10,000 nt of DNA from Rheinheimera sp. (GTDB lineage: Bacteria; Pseudomonadota; Gammaproteobacteria; Enterobacterales; Alteromonadaceae), in contig NZ_JAIWOI010000103.1 in the NCBI RefSeq assembly GCF_020217005.1, positions 1-10,000 of the forward strand. Direction: 5' to 3'. Below the pieces are notes generated by a model. That model was given only the letters and a program-made list of their open reading frames with translations, was not told the origin of the DNA and searched no databases. This document shows, in pieces, positions 6,769 to 10,000 of this stretch (position 1 is its first letter; each line of letters starts with the position of its first letter). Both the position numbers and the translations under genes were made by a program.

Positions 6769-7445
6769 CAGCATTCCTGCAGCGCTTTTAGCACCTTAGA
6801 ATGAAACTCTCGGTGTTTCATAATCAACAGCACTATGACTGAACTGGCCATAAATAACCTCGGATCAAGAAACCAGGACAATGTAGCCAACGAAAAATAA
6901 ATTGATCGTAAACCATAATTAAAAGAGTGGCCCGCCTGATCGATCACTTTGGCTGTTCTGTTGGCATACAGCGCCTGCTCATCTGAAGTCATTTCACGGC
7001 CATCAGGCGCAGCACCAATCAATACCCCACCAAAGCCATACTGACGTAGTGACCAGGTAAACTGGAAAAAGGCGAATACATAAATTACAGCAAGAAACAG
7101 AATTTTCACCTGTACTGTTTCTTTGTTTTTTGGCGCCCAGGGCGTCAGATAACTTAAAACCTCACTGATACTGCCACTGGACGCCAATGCAGTTAATAAA
7201 CCAGCCAGTATCAGCAAAGTACTGGAGGCAAAAAACGATACGTTACGTTCCAGGGTAGAGATGAGGGCGACATCTGCCATTTTATTATCGCGGGTCAGCA
7301 TTTGTTTCATCCAGTCGTTACGTTTGCGACGCAGTTCAAAGGACAAACAACTGACAGTTCTGGCTTTACGTTTAGCCACTATGGTGTAACCAATCCAGAG
7401 TGATAAAAACCAGGAGACAGCGATCAAATCAAGTAAAGTCAGCAT
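6768..7445 (-). CDS. DUF599 family integral membrane protein
   Basis: The product is 225 aa, usual for DUF599, a family with no assigned function. Four hydrophobic segments can be read at about 4-24, 68-89, 113-134 and 180-209, so it is an inner-membrane protein. Family marks include a basic stretch with RRKRNDWMKQMLTRDNKMAD (39-58), FFASSTLLILAGLL (71-84), FAFFQFTWSLRQYGF (124-138) and a loop with a conserved-looking NYGLRSIYFSLA (176-187). The start has AAGG 6 bases upstream; that site overlaps the kinase stop codon (TAAGG), so the two genes are probably translated together, with only 8 bases between them. The pairing may mean that it works with the kinase, but this is inference. It converges on dolP. 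Confidence 0.85.
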   Translation of the reverse strand: MLTLLDLIAVSWFLSLWIGYTIVAKRKARTVSCLSFELRRKRNDWMKQMLTRDNKMADVALISTLERNVSFFASSTLLILAGLLTALASSGSISEVLSYLTPWAPKNKETVQVKILFLAVIYVFAFFQFTWSLRQYGFGGVLIGAAPDGREMTSDEQALYANRTAKVIDQAGHSFNYGLRSIYFSLATLSWFLDPRLFMASSVIVLLIMKHREFHSKVLKALQEC

Positions 7446-7453
7446 AACAGGCC

Positions 7454-9412
7454 TTATTCAAGAGACAATTCTGTTGCCAGAGGCAAGGTAAAATAAAAAC
7501 AGGCACCACCTGAAGCAGAGCGTTGATAACCTATGTCGCCACCCATGGCTTTGACCAGATCTTTGCAGATCGCCAGCCCTAAACCTGTGCCCGCGATTTG
7601 CCGACGATCGGACGAATCTGCCTGAGAAAATTTTTCAAATAAGCGAGATTCAAAATCTGCGGCAACCCCATCGCCCTGATCGGTCACGGCAACACGCACT
7701 GTCTTGGCTGATAATACCACGCTGATCAGTACCTTAGCAGCCTGAGGAGAGTGTCGTATCGCATTGGCCAACAAATTAGCCATCACTTGTTGAAAGCGTA
7801 CGTCATCCACTTCAACCCACAAATAATCCTGCTCATTGCACTGCAGTTCAAGCGTCACCTGACGTTGCAACGCCAGCGGCTGATTCAGCTCGATAGCCTG
7901 ATGTAAAAGCTCAGCCAAAGGCCAGAGTCTGAACCTAAACTGCATTTTATTCACCGCTAGTTTCTCTATATCTAGCAAGTCATTAATTAATTTACCTAAA
8001 CGCTGACTGTTTTGTTGGGCTAGCGCTAACATGTGTTGCTGTTTGTCGTTCAACGGTCCTAAAGCACCACCTACAGCTAAACCTAAAGCGCCGCTAATAG
8101 CGGTCAACGGAGTGCGTAGCTCATGACTGACAGTGGAAACAAAATCATTTTTCAGTTGCTCTATTTTTTTTCGCTCGGAAATATCACGGATCAACCAGAC
8201 ATAACGGGCTTTGCCCTGATGTTCAGTCCTGTTGCGGGATAAATCGATCGCAAAAATTTCACCACTGTGACGCAGTCCTGACAACTCCACCGCCGCCCCT
8301 TCACCAGGTGCCAAAGTGGCCAGTAACTCCGCTTGCCCTGGCGCCAGCAGCTTAGAAAAAGGCTGACCAGCCAGTTGGATAGGAAAATAACCAAAAACAG
8401 TACTGACAGCGCTATTCACCCTGTCTATAGTGCCATTCAGATCTGTGGTCACTATCACGTCCAGTACGCTATTCATAATACGTCGTGAGTAGATTTCGTT
8501 GTCCTGTAAAGCGTCGGCAAAAAGTGCACTGCGACGATACGAATACAGCAACCAGGCCAACATCAGACAAAACACAATAGACAACGAAGCGCCCAACAAA
8601 CGCCATTGCCATAAGCTCCAGCCTGCAGCCTCATCCATAAAACGCACTGCAATCTGCCACTGTGCCCCTTTGATATTTAAATCAAGGATCAGAGCATCCT
8701 CACTGAATAAATGCGAATAGCCAAACAATACCCTGGACGCAGCATCTTTTTCACGGATCCCTACCTGCACCTGATAACTGTTAGCCTGCTGCAGCAACAT
8801 CTGATTAAAAGTGGTTAAATCCAGCACTGTGCTGATGATGCCCCAATAGCTGCCATCATTCAAAAACAAAGGCATACGATAGACATAACCTTCCCCTCCC
8901 TGGATCAGTGCTATAGGCCCTGTTAACTTTGCTTCTTTCTCCTCAATCAGTTGTTTGATGGCAGGCCACTGTTGCGATAAATTTTGATAATTTAAGCCTA
9001 AGACCCTTTCGTTGCCCTGCAATGGATAAACCAGTGTCAGCACATTGTCCGGAGCCAGGCCTATATTGCGGATATGCTTGCCTTGCTCCAGTAAGTTCTT
9101 TAGCAAAAACAGCGTTTCTTTTTCTGACAGCTTGCCATCGCTGGCGCGCAGATACGCAGCCAGTCCGAGACTCATATACAACGAAGTATTTAATTCGGCT
9201 TCAACAAAAGATCGCAGTTGTCCTGATATGCCTATTAATTGCTGTAAAGCCTGATTTTGCCGTTGTTCCACTAACTGGCGGGACTGGTACTCAGTGACGA
9301 TACAAGCGCAGAGCAGACAAAATAGCGGTACCAGCCACTGCCAGGGCAACAGCCAATGAGATTGTTGTTTTGGTACATTGCTCTGTTCCATGGTTTGTAA
9401 CCTGTTGAACAT
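7454..9412 (-). CDS. Membrane-bound sensor histidine kinase, CHASE-PAS-HisKA-HATPase
   Basis: A 652-aa two-component sensor. Domains in order: transmembrane helix (about 22-40); periplasmic CHASE-type ligand-binding domain (about 60-255, with RNIGLAPDN and GPIALIQGGEGYVYRMPLF); second membrane helix (about 269-291); cytoplasmic PAS domain (about 303-412, ending in RYVWLIRDISERK); HisKA with the phosphorylated histidine in VSHELRTPL (H430); HATPase with N box (N546, N550), G1 box DQGDG (578-582), an F-box-like LFEKFSQAD and G2 box GTGLGLAI (608-615). All catalytic motifs are intact. There is no receiver domain and no response regulator gene adjacent, so it is an orphan kinase and its signal is unknown. 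ATG 9412 has a poor ribosome binding site; the in-frame ATG at codon 8 has AGG 9 bases upstream and may be the true start. DUF599 follows in the same transcript. Confidence 0.93.
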   Translation of the reverse strand: MFNRLQTMEQSNVPKQQSHWLLPWQWLVPLFCLLCACIVTEYQSRQLVEQRQNQALQQLIGISGQLRSFVEAELNTSLYMSLGLAAYLRASDGKLSEKETLFLLKNLLEQGKHIRNIGLAPDNVLTLVYPLQGNERVLGLNYQNLSQQWPAIKQLIEEKEAKLTGPIALIQGGEGYVYRMPLFLNDGSYWGIISTVLDLTTFNQMLLQQANSYQVQVGIREKDAASRVLFGYSHLFSEDALILDLNIKGAQWQIAVRFMDEAAGWSLWQWRLLGASLSIVFCLMLAWLLYSYRRSALFADALQDNEIYSRRIMNSVLDVIVTTDLNGTIDRVNSAVSTVFGYFPIQLAGQPFSKLLAPGQAELLATLAPGEGAAVELSGLRHSGEIFAIDLSRNRTEHQGKARYVWLIRDISERKKIEQLKNDFVSTVSHELRTPLTAISGALGLAVGGALGPLNDKQQHMLALAQQNSQRLGKLINDLLDIEKLAVNKMQFRFRLWPLAELLHQAIELNQPLALQRQVTLELQCNEQDYLWVEVDDVRFQQVMANLLANAIRHSPQAAKVLISVVLSAKTVRVAVTDQGDGVAADFESRLFEKFSQADSSDRRQIAGTGLGLAICKDLVKAMGGDIGYQRSASGGACFYFTLPLATELSLE

Positions 9413-9562
9413 CTTTTATTATCGCCAAAGACTATAACCTAAACCCATCAGATATCTCTATGCCCCAGTGGTTGAATAAAAGTTGTGCTGAGTATAGAGG
9501 CAAGGCGTGCTAAACTGCAGCGCCCTGACGGCATGACACTGCATCAGTAGAGGAGAAGCGCT
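9413..9562 (+). promoter_or_regulatory. Divergent region with pyrC promoter and leader
   Basis: The gap lies between the divergent kinase and pyrC. The best pyrC promoter is an extended -10, TGC-TAAACT (9508-9516), with a weak -35, CTGAGT (9488-9493), at 17 bases; the start would be near 9522-9525. A second possibility, TTGAAT (9472-9477) with TATAGA (9493-9498), has a 15-base spacer and is less likely. The leader carries CAGCGC (9518-9523), fully complementary to GCGCTG (9558-9563), which includes the first base of the GTG start; two G-U pairs extend this through the start codon. A strong ribosome binding site, GAGGAGAAG, spans 9550-9558. No convincing kinase promoter was found on the minus strand. 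Confidence 0.4.
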
Positions 9563-10000
9563 GTGATTGAATTAATTCTGCAAACCCCGGACGACTGGCA
9601 TTTACATTTTCGCGATGGTGATATGCTCAAAGAAACAGTGGCAGCCACTGCCCGTTGTTTTAAGCGCGCTATCGTCATGCCCAATCTGGTTCCGCCTGTA
9701 ACCAACGCCGCAGAAGCCTTAGCTTATAAAGAACGTATTCTGGCCGCCCGACCTGCAAGCAGCAGTTTTGAACCTCTGATGGTGCTGTATCTAACGGATA
9801 AAACCACAGCGGACGATATTAAAGCTGCCAAGGCCGCTGGTGTAGTAGCGGCTAAATTATATCCGGCAGGCGCGACCACTAACTCTCATTCCGGCGTCAG
9901 CAGCTTAAGTAAACTTTATCCTGTACTGGAAGTGATGGCCGAACAGCAGATGCTGTTGTTGGTGCACGGTGAAGTCACCGACAGCCATATCGATATTTTT
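9563..10000 (+). CDS. pyrC: Dihydroorotase PyrC, partial (N-terminal 146 codons, continues past the right edge)
   Basis: PyrC closes N-carbamoyl-aspartate to dihydroorotate, the third step of de novo pyrimidine synthesis, in the cytoplasm. The visible part matches the class II (E. coli-type) enzyme: [13 protein letters not shown] with metal ligands H13 and H15 and substrate-binding R17, VMPNLVPPV with N41, [13 protein letters not shown] with K98 as the carboxylated lysine that bridges the two zinc ions, and LLVHGE with zinc ligand H135. These correspond to E. coli H16, H18, K102 and H139. The rest (later ligands and the catalytic Asp) lies outside the window. The GTG start is supported by AGGAG 7 bases upstream and by the protein beginning right before the first conserved strand. 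About 200 more residues are expected. See the leader for possible pyrimidine control. Confidence 0.96.
   Translation, partial: MIELILQTPDDWHLHFRDGDMLKETVAATARCFKRAIVMPNLVPPVTNAAEALAYKERILAARPASSSFEPLMVLYLTDKTTADDIKAAKAAGVVAAKLYPAGATTNSHSGVSSLSKLYPVLEVMAEQQMLLLVHGEVTDSHIDIF

Noticed and set aside
9022..9297. Plus-strand open frames of 69-91 codons, antisense to the kinase sensor domain.
   Set aside because: They are antisense shadows of a clear gene and show no recognisable domain or start signal.

Overview
The window looks like chromosomal DNA from a gammaproteobacterium of the Rheinheimera/Alishewanella/Shewanella type. Three things point there: the conserved rsmI | lpoA-yraN-diaA-dolP block with rnpB beside rsmI, a bacterial type A RNase P RNA close to that of E. 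coli, and moderate base composition with glutamine-rich proteins. The genus is an inference, because no 16S gene is present.

Layout. Positions 1-684 (minus) hold the N-terminal part of a ChrA-type chromate transporter that runs off the left edge. Positions 804-1793 (plus) hold a single AT-richer gene for a Cys-rich, zinc-ribbon-like protein with a C-terminal nucleoside 2-deoxyribosyltransferase/TIR-like domain; it is the only strong candidate for an accessory or defence function. Positions 1794-1959 hold no gene but contain a branched inverted-repeat element and a possible rnpB terminator. rnpB lies at about 1960-2321 (minus) behind a perfect TATAAT. Then come rsmI (minus) and, divergently, lpoA-yraN-diaA-dolP (plus), a tightly packed envelope/replication operon whose stop and start codons abut or overlap. 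A palindrome at about 6718-6765 separates dolP from a convergent minus-strand pair: a CHASE-PAS sensor histidine kinase followed by a DUF599 membrane protein. A divergent control region (9413-9562) leads to pyrC (plus), which is cut by the right edge.

How the genes relate. RsmI modifies 16S rRNA, and RNase P processes tRNA precursors. LpoA activates PBP1A in peptidoglycan synthesis, DolP is an outer-membrane integrity lipoprotein, DiaA promotes DnaA assembly at oriC, and YraN is a nuclease-fold protein of unknown role. In many gammaproteobacteria rnpB is followed by mraZ and the dcw cluster; here that place is taken by the TIR-like gene and chrA, which suggests an insertion or rearrangement point next to rnpB.

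The most interesting parts are the zinc-ribbon/deoxyribosyltransferase-like gene, the branched repeat beside it, the kinase-DUF599 pair, and a pyrC leader able to pair with its own start codon. No CRISPR array, tRNA, intact insertion sequence or phage gene was seen.
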